A stretch of DNA of 6,204 nt from an uncultured Lachnospiraceae bacterium (GCA_902764045.1 CACWUI010000073.1:1-6204); one strand, 5' to 3'; positions 1 to 5,322 are shown, numbered from the stretch's first letter. Numbers and translations are program-made. Notes: generated by a model not told the origin, from the sequence alone.

Positions 1-1
1 A

Positions 2-7
2 TATAAT
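2..7 (+). promoter_or_regulatory. -10 element of the lipoprotein gene promoter
   Basis: A perfect TATAAT lies at 2-7, about 38 bp before the ATG at 45. It predicts a transcript start near 14 and a leader of about 30 nt. The -35 box would lie outside the window, so the promoter cannot be confirmed. Confidence 0.5.
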
Positions 8-32
8 AAATACGAGAATGGTTTTGGTTTAT

Positions 33-40
33 AAGGAGGT
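33..40 (+). promoter_or_regulatory. Ribosome binding site that fixes the lipoprotein start
   Basis: AAGGAGGT at 33-40 sits 4 nt before ATG 45. This selects ATG 45 over the in-frame ATG at 18, which has no ribosome site and would put nine extra residues before the signal peptide. Confidence 0.85.
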
Positions 41-44
41 TATC

Positions 45-764
45 ATGAAAAAGATAATAGCGATTGCAGGAGTCCTGTCTCTTTCACTTGGCATGGCGGC
101 TTGCGGAACGACTGCTCAGGAAGAAAAAACAACGGAGGCTACAGACATGAGTACGACAGCGCAGATCGTGGGCGGATGGAAGATCAGCGACAGCACGAAG
201 GATGCGACCCTTCCCGGTGAAGTACAGGAAGCCTTTGATAAAGCGAAGGGATCGTACAACGACGGAGAACTCCACCCCGTTGCCTATATAGGAAGTCAGG
301 TGGTGGCCGGAACGAACTATATGGTTCTTTGCAAAGACGACTCTTCAGCCTACAAGATGGCAATGATCTACAAAGACCTTCAGGGTGATGCGAAGATAAC
401 AGGCACTTCTGATTTTTCTATAGAAGATTGTTGCGATAAAGAAGACAGCGAAAAAAAATCCGTGGAAATAACAGGCGGATGGACAGTAACGCAAAAAGCC
501 GGTGATCCCGAGATCCCTGATGAGGCAAAGGCGGCTTTTGATAAAGCAAAGAAAAATGGTACAGGCGGTGACCTTGAACCTATAGCGTATCTCGGAAGCC
601 AGCTTGTATCCGGTAACAACTACGCTTTTCTTTGCCTGAGTACCGATGCAGCAGATTGCATTCCTTCAAACTGCATTCAGTTTGTTGTAGTTTACGAGGA
701 TCTTCAAGGAAATGCGGAATTTACAAAAAACTGCACCATAGATCTTGCGGAATTTAATAAATAA
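45..764 (+). CDS. Secreted lipoprotein with two tandem cystatin-like domains
   Basis: A 239-residue predicted lipoprotein. Residues 1-20 form a signal peptide: MKK, a hydrophobic stretch, then MAAC with the lipidated Cys at 20. A Thr/Glu-rich linker (21-38) follows. The rest is an internal duplication, roughly 39-128 and 139-239. Each copy has GGW (43-45, 144-146), a helix-like EAFDKAK or AAFDKAK, P-(V/I)-A-Y-(I/L)-G-S-Q, a QxVxG loop (QVVAG 85-89, QLVSG 186-190) followed by TNY or NNY, a conserved Cys, and Y-x-DLQG-(D/N)-A. Eukaryotic cystatins inhibit papain-like proteases through an N-terminal Gly, a QxVxG hairpin and a PW hairpin; the first two are visible here and PW is not. A cystatin-like fold is therefore likely, and protease inhibition is an inference. 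Copy 2 has an extra Cys-containing insertion (204-210). The gene is monocistronic, with its own ribosome site and terminator. I know similar repeats from gut Clostridia lipoproteins of unknown function. Confidence 0.85.
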   Translation: MKKIIAIAGVLSLSLGMAACGTTAQEEKTTEATDMSTTAQIVGGWKISDSTKDATLPGEVQEAFDKAKGSYNDGELHPVAYIGSQVVAGTNYMVLCKDDSSAYKMAMIYKDLQGDAKITGTSDFSIEDCCDKEDSEKKSVEITGGWTVTQKAGDPEIPDEAKAAFDKAKKNGTGGDLEPIAYLGSQLVSGNNYAFLCLSTDAADCIPSNCIQFVVVYEDLQGNAEFTKNCTIDLAEFNK

Positions 765-777
765 GTCTGAAGTACAG

Positions 778-809
778 ACCGGTTACAAATCGTAACCGGT
801 TATTTTTTT
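778..809 (+). terminator. Rho-independent terminator of the lipoprotein gene
   Basis: A perfect 9-bp stem, ACCGGTTAC (778-786) with GTAACCGGT (792-800), has a 5-nt loop and is followed by TATTTTTTT. It starts 14 nt after the stop codon and separates the lipoprotein gene from the hipBA module. Confidence 0.93.
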
Positions 810-859
810 ATACGACGACAGGCAATATGGCGTGAGCATAGCAGAGATTGCAAGTATAT

Positions 860-914
860 GCTAATATTTTAGTAAAATACTTGTTTTATCATATGTTTGT
901 GCTAAAATATTAGC
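860..914 (+). promoter_or_regulatory. Promoter and paired operator of the first hipBA module
   Basis: GCTAATATTTTAG (860-872) and CTAAAATATTAGC (902-914) are a perfect 13-bp inverted repeat, 29 bp apart and symmetrical about 887. Each arm is itself nearly palindromic (CTAA....TTAG), so these look like two dimer sites, O1 and O2, about 41 bp centre to centre. A plausible promoter is TTGTTT (881-886), a 16-bp spacer and the extended -10 TGCTAAAAT (900-908), which places the -10 inside O2. The transcript would start near 915, leaving a very short leader. An alternative extended -10, TGCTAATAT (859-867), lies in O1. The XRE protein encoded just downstream is the expected repressor, by analogy with HipB. 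Confidence 0.72.
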
Positions 915-917
915 CAT

Positions 918-923
918 AGGAGG
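918..923 (+). promoter_or_regulatory. Ribosome binding site of the first antitoxin gene
   Basis: AGGAGG at 918-923 precedes three stacked in-frame starts: GTG 925, ATG 928 and ATG 931. Spacing is 1, 4 and 7 nt. ATG 931 has the best spacing and ATG 928 is possible; GTG 925 is too close. Confidence 0.8.
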
Positions 924-930
924 CGTGATG

Positions 931-1224
931 ATGATTAATTTAAAAACACCCTATGAAATGGCAACGGATGTGGCTGAAAGATTCCGCAGTATTCGTAAGG
1001 CAAAAAAGATCACCATAAAGTCACTCAGCGAAAAAAGCGGAGTTCCATATTCCACGGTACGTCGATTTGAAAGCACAGGAGAAATAGGATTTACATCATT
1101 TGTTAAGCTGGTGTCAGCAATAAATGAAGACGACCAGATTACATCTTTATTTACGGGAAAGGTTCCCGGGTCTTTGGAGGAGGTAATAAATGAAAATCGC
1201 AGAAAAGCTGGAAGTTTTTCATGA
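931..1224 (+). CDS. XRE-family antitoxin/repressor, HipB-like (module 1)
   Basis: A 97-residue DNA-binding protein. Residues 13-65 form a Cro/C1-type helix-turn-helix domain. ITIKSLSEKSGVPYSTVRRF (28-47) holds the two core helices, with the recognition helix around VPYSTVRRFE. The C-terminal tail (79-97: SLEEVI, then a basic NENRRK) is typical of Firmicute HipB-like proteins and may contact the toxin. It is expected to bind the inverted repeats just upstream and to neutralise the HipA-like kinase encoded next. The genes overlap by 35 nt: hipA starts at 1190 inside this gene, behind its own ribosome site. That suggests translational coupling. Start choice is between ATG 928 and 931. HipB-like identity rests on the neighbour and the fold; direct antitoxin activity is inferred. 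Confidence 0.85.
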   Translation: MINLKTPYEMATDVAERFRSIRKAKKITIKSLSEKSGVPYSTVRRFESTGEIGFTSFVKLVSAINEDDQITSLFTGKVPGSLEEVINENRRKAGSFS

Positions 1225-2320
1225 CGGCAGACCGGTGGGGGTTATGGCCCCCTTTGAAAAATACCAAACGGCATTTGAATATTTGCCGGAATGGGAAAAA
1301 ACAGGTTTTTCCTTAAATCCTTTTTCACTACCCTTGGATACCGGTCTTAAAATATCCAAAAGAGATCCCTTTGAAGGTGTTTTCGGTATATTTGCAGACT
1401 CGCTTCCGGATGGATGGGGGAAGCTGTTGGTGGATAGAATGCTAAGGAAAATGGGTGAAGTTCCTGATGAGATAAGTGCGTTTGCCAGACTGTCTATAGT
1501 GGGTGATTCCGGAATGGGGGCATTGGAGTACAAGCCTGTATTTAAGCAGGTAACGGATGCCACAACAAAGGATCTGGATAGATTATCAGAGGAATGCAGA
1601 AAACTACTTACATCAAAAGAATCAGGAGATTTAGATGTTTTATTTGCCATGGGTGGTTCTTCAGGAGGAGCACGTCCTAAAGTGATGATGGATATTGATG
1701 GCGAAAGCTGGATTATTAAATTTCCATCCGCAGCTGATCCTGATAGTATCGGTCTTATGGAATATGAATATAATGTTTGTGCAAAAAAGTGCGGTATTGA
1801 CGTGCCGGAGGTAAGGTTGTTTCCGTCAGGTAAAGGACCGGGGTATTTCGGAAGTAAGAGATTTGACAGGATAAAAAATGCGGATGGGGTAAAAAAGCTT
1901 CATATGGCATCCGCGTCGGCACTGCTTGAGGTTTCCCATCGCGTTCCGGCTCTTGATTACACATCTCTTATGGCACTTACATGGCAGCTTACTAAAAGAG
2001 AAGAAGAAATGTATAAGATGTTCAGATTAATGTGCTTTAACGTATTTTCACATAACAGGGACGATCATTCCAACAATTTCAGTTTTCTTTGTGATAGCGG
2101 AATATGGTGTATGGCACCGGCGTATGATCTGACTTATTCCGATTCCGTTGGGGGAGAGCATGCTACCACTATAGACGGAGAGGGAAGGGAACCGTCATTA
2201 GAGGATATTCTCAGAGTCGCCAAAAAAGCCGGGATCAAGGAATCGGAAGCAAGGAATATAGCTAAGGAGATACAAGAGGTGGTAAATGAGGAGCTGGTAG
2301 GGAAATCATATTTTGGCTAG
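1190..2320 (+). CDS. HipA-like serine/threonine kinase toxin (module 1)
   Basis: A 376-residue HipA-family protein. The N-terminal subdomain (about 1-120) contains FHDGRPVGVM and FADSLPDGWGKLL, usual for the family. A glycine-rich loop, GGSSGGARPK (155-164), is followed by the ATP-binding Lys candidate K177 in WIIKFP. GSKRFDR (221-227) is a conserved core motif. The catalytic loop NRDDHSNNF (289-297) places D291, H293 and N296 at the positions of E. coli HipA D309, H311 and N314. APAYDLTY (309-316) supplies the metal-binding Asp D313. All expected kinase residues are present, so it is probably active. E. coli HipA phosphorylates GltX and arrests translation; the target here is unknown. The Ser corresponding to autophosphorylated Ser150 of HipA is not clearly aligned, as the loop is of the GGSSGGARPK type. 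GGAGGAGG at 1176-1183, 6 nt before ATG 1190, fixes the start. No terminator follows. Confidence 0.92.
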   Translation: MKIAEKLEVFHDGRPVGVMAPFEKYQTAFEYLPEWEKTGFSLNPFSLPLDTGLKISKRDPFEGVFGIFADSLPDGWGKLLVDRMLRKMGEVPDEISAFARLSIVGDSGMGALEYKPVFKQVTDATTKDLDRLSEECRKLLTSKESGDLDVLFAMGGSSGGARPKVMMDIDGESWIIKFPSAADPDSIGLMEYEYNVCAKKCGIDVPEVRLFPSGKGPGYFGSKRFDRIKNADGVKKLHMASASALLEVSHRVPALDYTSLMALTWQLTKREEEMYKMFRLMCFNVFSHNRDDHSNNFSFLCDSGIWCMAPAYDLTYSDSVGGEHATTIDGEGREPSLEDILRVAKKAGIKESEARNIAKEIQEVVNEELVGKSYFG

Positions 2321-2405
2321 TGAGTATATGTTTTGCATTTGAAAAAACCGATTTTTATCTGATTTCTATACAAAGACAATTCTTTATAGACAGTAATAGT
2401 TACTT
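2321..2405. other. AT-rich gap with no recognisable signal
   Basis: The 85 bp between the first hipA stop and the Rpn remnant contain no convincing terminator hairpin, promoter or ribosome site. In the frame of the Rpn remnant there is a stop (TAG 2397-2399) just before its first ATG, so the missing nuclease half is not present here in that frame. Confidence 0.5.
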
Positions 2406-2909
2406 ATGATATATTTCTTGTGCGGCATTCGCCGTATCGTATGTAAAGATAAACCTTTCGCGGGTCGTGAGCTTCACAAGTTCACATTCAGGAACATTTG
2501 CGTGCAGGACACTTCCCTGGAACTTGGGGATGATACGGAAAAGATATTCCTGACACCCGCAGGCAGTGCGGATGATATATCGAAAGAGGTGAAGGAATTT
2601 ATGACATACGTGGCAGATAATAAAGCAACCTCTGATTTTGCTAAGAGGCTGGACGATGCGGTGAAGGCCATAAAGAACGGCGAAGGCTGGCGTATCGAGT
2701 ATATGCAGCTGAAAGAGAAATTTGATAAGCATTATAATGCGGGGTTGGCAGAAGGACTTAAAGAAGGGCGTGAAGAGGGACTTGAGGAGGCCGGGAGAAA
2801 AACGGCCTTGGTGATGCTGAAAAAAGGGAATTACGCCCATGAAGAGATCGCGGAGTGCAGCGGCCTTCCCGTCTCCGTGATCAAAGAATTGGCAAAAGAG
2901 AGCGAATAA
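2406..2909 (+). pseudogene. C-terminal remnant of an Rpn/YhgA-like PD-(D/E)XK nuclease-transposase
   Basis: An open frame of up to 167 codons. From about residue 11 it reads like the C-terminal half of Rpn (PDDEXK-type 'putative transposase') proteins: PFAGRELHKFTFRNICV, then SLELGDDTEKIFLTPAG, DDISKEVKEFMTYV, a helical segment and the usual Glu/Gly-rich repeat (GLAEGLKEGREEGLEEAG, 113-130). It ends in a small helical tail (133-167). The N-terminal nuclease core, with the D...ExQ/ExK motif, is missing: family members are usually around 300 residues. ATG 2406 has no ribosome site and an in-frame stop lies 7 nt upstream, so this is most likely a 5'-truncated gene. An internal in-frame ATG at 2601 does have a Shine-Dalgarno-like GAAGGA and would give a 102-residue C-terminal protein. 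The fold-back element starts 11 nt after the stop. Confidence 0.78.
2585..2603 (+). promoter_or_regulatory. Possible internal ribosome site and start in the Rpn remnant
   Basis: GAGGTGAAGGA (2585-2595 region) lies just before ATG 2601, which is in frame with the Rpn remnant (Met66). Spacing from AGGA to the ATG is 4 nt. This is the only start of the frame with a visible ribosome site. Translation from here would yield only the C-terminal helical part. Confidence 0.4.
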
Positions 2910-2919
2910 AACTGTAGAG

Positions 2920-3116
2920 GGAGATGGTGGCTGAGAGAAAAACTGCCTCGTGATCCGCTTTCCCGGACTGTAGAACCCAACCCTGAAAAATCTCAAGAGC
3001 GACAGGATCGTTTGTACGTGTCCAAACGATCCTGTCGCTCTTATTTTTCAGGGTCGCCTTCTAAGGCCTGGAAAAGCAGACACGGGGCCGCTTTTTTTCT
3101 TTCAGCCACCATCTCC
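2920..3116. repeat. 197-bp fold-back (MITE-like) inverted-repeat element
   Basis: The whole segment is nearly its own reverse complement, centred at 3018. The outer arms, 2920-2942 and 3094-3116, match at 22 of 23 positions (starting GGAGATGGTGGCTGA); the exception is a G.U-type pair. The middle section pairs imperfectly: CGTG, CTTT and TAGAA blocks each have partners on the other arm. Next come 11 perfect pairs (2981-2991 with 3043-3053), a 3-nt bulge, and the 20-bp core hairpin. It encodes no convincing protein: the arms give only very short frames beginning MVAERK. No target-site duplication is obvious at the ends. It could be a non-autonomous mobile element, a palindromic intergenic repeat, or a large structured RNA/terminator. 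Imperfect symmetry in the middle suggests an old element rather than an assembly artefact. Confidence 0.82.
2995..3048. terminator. Strong, probably bidirectional terminator hairpin in the fold-back core
   Basis: Positions 2995-3014 pair perfectly with 3023-3042 (20 bp) around an 8-nt loop. On the plus strand TTATTTTT follows directly; on the minus strand GAGATTTTT follows. It can terminate transcripts from the hipBA/Rpn side and protect the superoxide reductase promoter from read-through. Confidence 0.72.
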
Positions 3117-3248
3117 GACGCATGTGTTAAATTGAGTCTTGAGGTCAGAAAACTTTGCTGTCCGGCTGATTCATATAGTTTGTAAAGCAGGAAGAGGCTA
3201 TTGGAACAAACGCAAAAATGATTTATGTGGAAAACGAATTCCTGCTCA
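3117..3248. other. Intergenic stretch with no recognised feature
   Basis: Between the fold-back element and the superoxide reductase promoter I see no supported gene, RNA or repeat. Open frames on the minus strand here run through the fold-back arm or antisense to the reductase gene and have no family signature. Confidence 0.5.
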
Positions 3249-3278
3249 TTACACTTTTCAATTAAGATTTGATACAAT
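3249..3278 (+). promoter_or_regulatory. Extended -10 promoter of the superoxide reductase gene
   Basis: TTACAC (3249-3254), an 18-bp spacer and TACAAT (3273-3278) preceded by TG at 3270-3271 form an extended -10 promoter. The transcript would start near 3285, about 35 nt before ATG 3321. I found no convincing PerR or Fur palindrome. Confidence 0.5.
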
Positions 3279-3320
3279 GCTATAAGGCAATGTAAACTTT
3301 GATGTGAAAGGAGTCTTATT

Positions 3321-3698
3321 ATGGAAACTAAGTTTAAAGTCTGTAAAAAATGTGGGAACCTGGTCGGAATGGTCAATGATTCGGGAGCTCCTATCATATG
3401 CTGTGGCGAGGAGATGGAAACCATCATTCCCAATACAGTAGAGGCAAGCGTTGAGAAACACCTTCCGGATGTATCGATCAACGGTGATAAAATAAGTATA
3501 AATATCGGTTCCGAAGATCATCCCATGATTGAAGAACACTACATCGAGTGGGTATATCTCCGTACTGAAACAGGAGGACAGCGTAAGATGTTAAAACCCG
3601 GCGATGCCCCTCACGTGACATTTTGTCTTAACGGCGAAAAAGCCATAGCGGTTTATGCATACTGTAATCTGCACGGTCTATGGATGACTGAGATTTAA
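3321..3698 (+). CDS. dfx: Desulfoferrodoxin-type superoxide reductase (2Fe-SOR)
   Basis: A cytoplasmic 125-residue enzyme that reduces superoxide to hydrogen peroxide without releasing oxygen, using electrons usually delivered by rubredoxin. The N-terminal desulforedoxin domain carries a rubredoxin-like Fe(Cys)4 centre I: C8 and C11 (CKKC) with C27 and C28 (CCGE). The C-terminal domain carries the catalytic Fe(His)4(Cys) centre II: H47, H67, H73, C115 and H118 (YCNLHGLW). E45-K46 directly before H47 match the conserved Glu-Lys pair, whose Lys assists catalysis. The length equals that of known 2Fe-SORs (about 125-130), so the gene is complete. AAAGGAG (3307-3313), 7 nt before the ATG, fixes the start. 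It has its own promoter and sits alone between accessory elements. No terminator hairpin is apparent after it. The enzyme points to an anaerobic host. Confidence 0.96.
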   Translation: METKFKVCKKCGNLVGMVNDSGAPIICCGEEMETIIPNTVEASVEKHLPDVSINGDKISINIGSEDHPMIEEHYIEWVYLRTETGGQRKMLKPGDAPHVTFCLNGEKAIAVYAYCNLHGLWMTEI

Positions 3699-3727
3699 TG
3701 ATCAATTCTAATACCTGATTGGACATC

Positions 3728-3763
3728 GACATCCTTCCTTTCCGGGCGAAGCGAAGAATCTCC
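3728..3763. repeat. Possible degenerate copy of a dispersed GCGAAGCGAAGAATCTC repeat
   Basis: The segment ending GGGCGAAGCGAAGAATCTCC resembles a short intergenic repeat of the form GTCATTCTGAGCGAAGCGAAGAATCTC that I recall from many bacterial genomes. The 5' part here is divergent. Only one copy is seen in the window, so this rests on memory of the motif. Confidence 0.35.
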
Positions 3764-3767
3764 TAAT

Positions 3768-3797
3768 TTGACTTTGCCGTACGGCTCATATTATAAT
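3768..3797 (+). promoter_or_regulatory. Strong promoter of the second hipBA module with operator 1 in its spacer
   Basis: TTGACT (3768-3773), 18 bp, then a perfect TATAAT (3792-3797). The transcript would start near 3804, giving a leader of about 77 nt. The palindrome GCCGTACGGC (3776-3785) fills the spacer just after the -35 box, a classic position for repression by blocking polymerase. Confidence 0.85.
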
Positions 3798-3863
3798 CAT
3801 AACCATGAAAATAAGCCGTACTGCTAATTTATCTACCACGCAGATGTATTTAAGTCGTACGGC
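3776..3863. promoter_or_regulatory. Three operator-like palindromes spaced 39 bp apart
   Basis: Sites are GCCGTACGGC (3776-3785, perfect palindrome), GCCGTACTGC (3815-3824) and GTCGTACGGC (3854-3863). Each of the last two differs at one position. Their centres, 3780.5, 3819.5 and 3858.5, are exactly 39 bp apart. The first lies in the promoter spacer and the others in the leader of the antitoxin gene. They are the likely binding sites of the XRE protein encoded at 3881, inferred from position and from how HipB uses repeated palindromic operators. Confidence 0.82.
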
Positions 3864-3880
3864 AGAATCTGAGGTGCAAA

Positions 3881-4102
3881 ATGAAAATAACAGATCCCGG
3901 GGAATTTGGTGAAGCCATCAGAAAAAAAAGAAAAGCCTTATCCTATACTCAAAGCTTTCTGGCAGAAATTACAGGTTTAAGCGTAAGCTTCATATCCGAT
4001 CTTGAACGTGGAAAACCTACAGCGGAGCTTGGCAAAGCCTTATTTTTATCAAATGTTTTAGGCTTGGATGTAGAGATCATATCCAGGGGGAGTGACCTAT
4101 GA
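3881..4102 (+). CDS. hipB: XRE-family antitoxin/repressor, HipB-like (module 2)
   Basis: A 73-residue protein consisting almost only of a Cro/C1-type helix-turn-helix domain: FGEAIRKKRKALSYTQSFLAEITGL forms helices 1-2, and SVSFISDLERGKP (34-46) holds the recognition helix and the usual LERGK turn. GLDVEIISR (61-69) forms the C-terminal beta strand that in HipB proteins helps dimerise. It is shorter than E. coli HipB (88 residues) and lacks a long tail. GAGGTG (3871-3876) lies 4 nt before ATG 3881. The stop overlaps the next start in ATGA (4099-4102), so the kinase is translationally coupled. It probably represses its own promoter through the three 39-bp-spaced sites. It is not visibly close to the module 1 antitoxin in sequence, so cross-regulation is not expected. 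Confidence 0.92.
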   Translation: MKITDPGEFGEAIRKKRKALSYTQSFLAEITGLSVSFISDLERGKPTAELGKALFLSNVLGLDVEIISRGSDL

Positions 4103-5322
4103 TCGATATTTCCGTAAGTATAGAACTGTGTGGCTCTCAGATAAAGGTGGGAAGTATTGTGGGAGAGACAAATGATACCGCTTGCTTTTCTTACAGCAAA
4201 GATTATTTGGAGTCCAAAGAGAGTCATTCTATTTCCATAAGTCTTCCTTTACGAGAGGAGCCATTTTCACCTGAGGAAACCAGGGGCTTTTTTGAAGCAC
4301 TGTTACCGGAAGGATACACAAGAAAAACCGTCGCCGGTTGGCTTAGAGTGGATGAGGGAGACTATCTGGGAATATTAAAGGAACTTGGCAGAGAATGTAT
4401 CGGTGCCATAAGGTTGAAAGACTCATCCGCACAGGATGAAGATATGCCGGTCTACAAAAAGCTTACTCAGGAGCAGCTTAAGGAGTTAGCGAGAGAAGGT
4501 ATTCAAAGCAGTACAAAGCTGTTGACAGGCTCAAGAATATCCCTGGCGGGTGCTTCCGGTAAAACGGGACTTTTCTATGACGAATCTAAAGGGGATTGGT
4601 ATATCCCTTTAGGTGACGCGCCAAGCACTCACATAGTAAAGCAGAGTCATATAAGACTTTCGTCAATAGTTACCAATGAAAAGTTATCCATGATGGCGGC
4701 AGAACTACTGGGGATCCATACTCCGGAAAGTTTTATTTTGGATACCGGAAACGGTGAAGAAGAAGATGTTCTTTTTGCTACGAAAAGATTTGACCGTTTA
4801 TTTGCGGACAATCCGAAAGTGATCGACGGTCTGCCGGTACCTTACAGGCTTCATCAGGAGGATTTCGGGCAAGCGTTGAAGATCAAGTCTGAACATAAAT
4901 ATGAAACAGGTGGCGGCTTATATTTAAAGAAAATGTTTGACCTGCTCAGGGCATATTCCGCAAACCCGGTAGAAGATACTTTAAAGCTGTGGGATATGGT
5001 GATTTTCAATTATCTGATAGGAAATACGGATGGTCATGTAAAGAATTTCGGTCTCCTTTATAACGAAGATCTATCCCAAGTAAGACTTGCACCGGCATAT
5101 GACATAATAAGTACCGTTATATACGAGGAAAGCACACGGGATATGGCTTTTGGCATAGACGGCATATACGATATAGGGAATATCACAAGAAAGAATTTTG
5201 AAAAGCAGCTGAAAGAAAACCCACCGATTAACGAAAAGATGATCCGTGCCATGTATGCACAGATGGGCAGAAAGCCTTCTGAAGCACAGATCCGCGCGAT
5301 CATGAAATCCATGGGTCAATAA
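4099..5322 (+). CDS. hipA: HipA serine/threonine kinase toxin (module 2)
   Basis: A 407-residue protein with the full HipA layout. The N-terminal subdomain (about 1-110) contains FFEALLPEGYTRK and DYLGILKELGRECIGAI. RISLAGASGKTGLF (146-159) is the phosphate-binding loop; S148 aligns with Ser150 of E. coli HipA, the autophosphorylation site. K181 in THIVKQ is the ATP-binding Lys. ATKRFDR (227-233) and RLHQEDFGQAL (250-260) are family core motifs. The catalytic loop GNTDGHVKNF (308-317) has D311, H313 and N316, and APAYDII (331-337) provides metal-binding D335. Everything needed for activity is present. By family knowledge it would phosphorylate a tRNA-charging or translation factor (GltX in E. 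coli); the target here is unknown. AGGGGGAG (4085-4092) lies 6 nt before the ATG. A terminator follows directly. It is much closer to classical HipA than the module 1 kinase. Confidence 0.96.
   Translation: MIDISVSIELCGSQIKVGSIVGETNDTACFSYSKDYLESKESHSISISLPLREEPFSPEETRGFFEALLPEGYTRKTVAGWLRVDEGDYLGILKELGRECIGAIRLKDSSAQDEDMPVYKKLTQEQLKELAREGIQSSTKLLTGSRISLAGASGKTGLFYDESKGDWYIPLGDAPSTHIVKQSHIRLSSIVTNEKLSMMAAELLGIHTPESFILDTGNGEEEDVLFATKRFDRLFADNPKVIDGLPVPYRLHQEDFGQALKIKSEHKYETGGGLYLKKMFDLLRAYSANPVEDTLKLWDMVIFNYLIGNTDGHVKNFGLLYNEDLSQVRLAPAYDIISTVIYEESTRDMAFGIDGIYDIGNITRKNFEKQLKENPPINEKMIRAMYAQMGRKPSEAQIRAIMKSMGQ

Noticed and set aside
18..44. An upstream start (ATG 18) for the lipoprotein
   Set aside because: It lacks a ribosome site and adds nine residues before a signal peptide that starts naturally at ATG 45.
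1219..1650. A 143-codon minus-strand open frame inside the first hipA
   Set aside because: It is fully antisense to a well-supported kinase gene and shows no domain signature.
2331..2358. A terminator after the first hipA, from the AAAAAACCGATTTTT stretch
   Set aside because: The possible stem is only A-T pairs with almost no loop and no GC-rich part, so it would not terminate efficiently.
2400..2996. A 198-codon minus-strand open frame over the Rpn remnant and into the fold-back element
   Set aside because: It is antisense to a frame with clear family similarity, has no recognisable motif, and its start lies in the left arm of the fold-back repeat without a ribosome site.
3255..3290. A PerR-like operator in the superoxide reductase promoter
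   Set aside because: AT-rich half sites can be found, but no palindrome close to the TTATAATNATTATAA consensus is present.
3041..3481. A 146-codon minus-strand open frame ending in MVAERKKAAP...EGDPEK
   Set aside because: It runs antisense into the superoxide reductase gene and its end is the fold-back arm. The MVAERK start also occurs in the other arm by symmetry, so the open frame is a by-product of the repeat.
3776..3863. A CRISPR array, suggested by evenly spaced repeats
   Set aside because: The repeats are only 10 bp, lie within a promoter and leader, and are palindromic operator sites; no cas gene is near.
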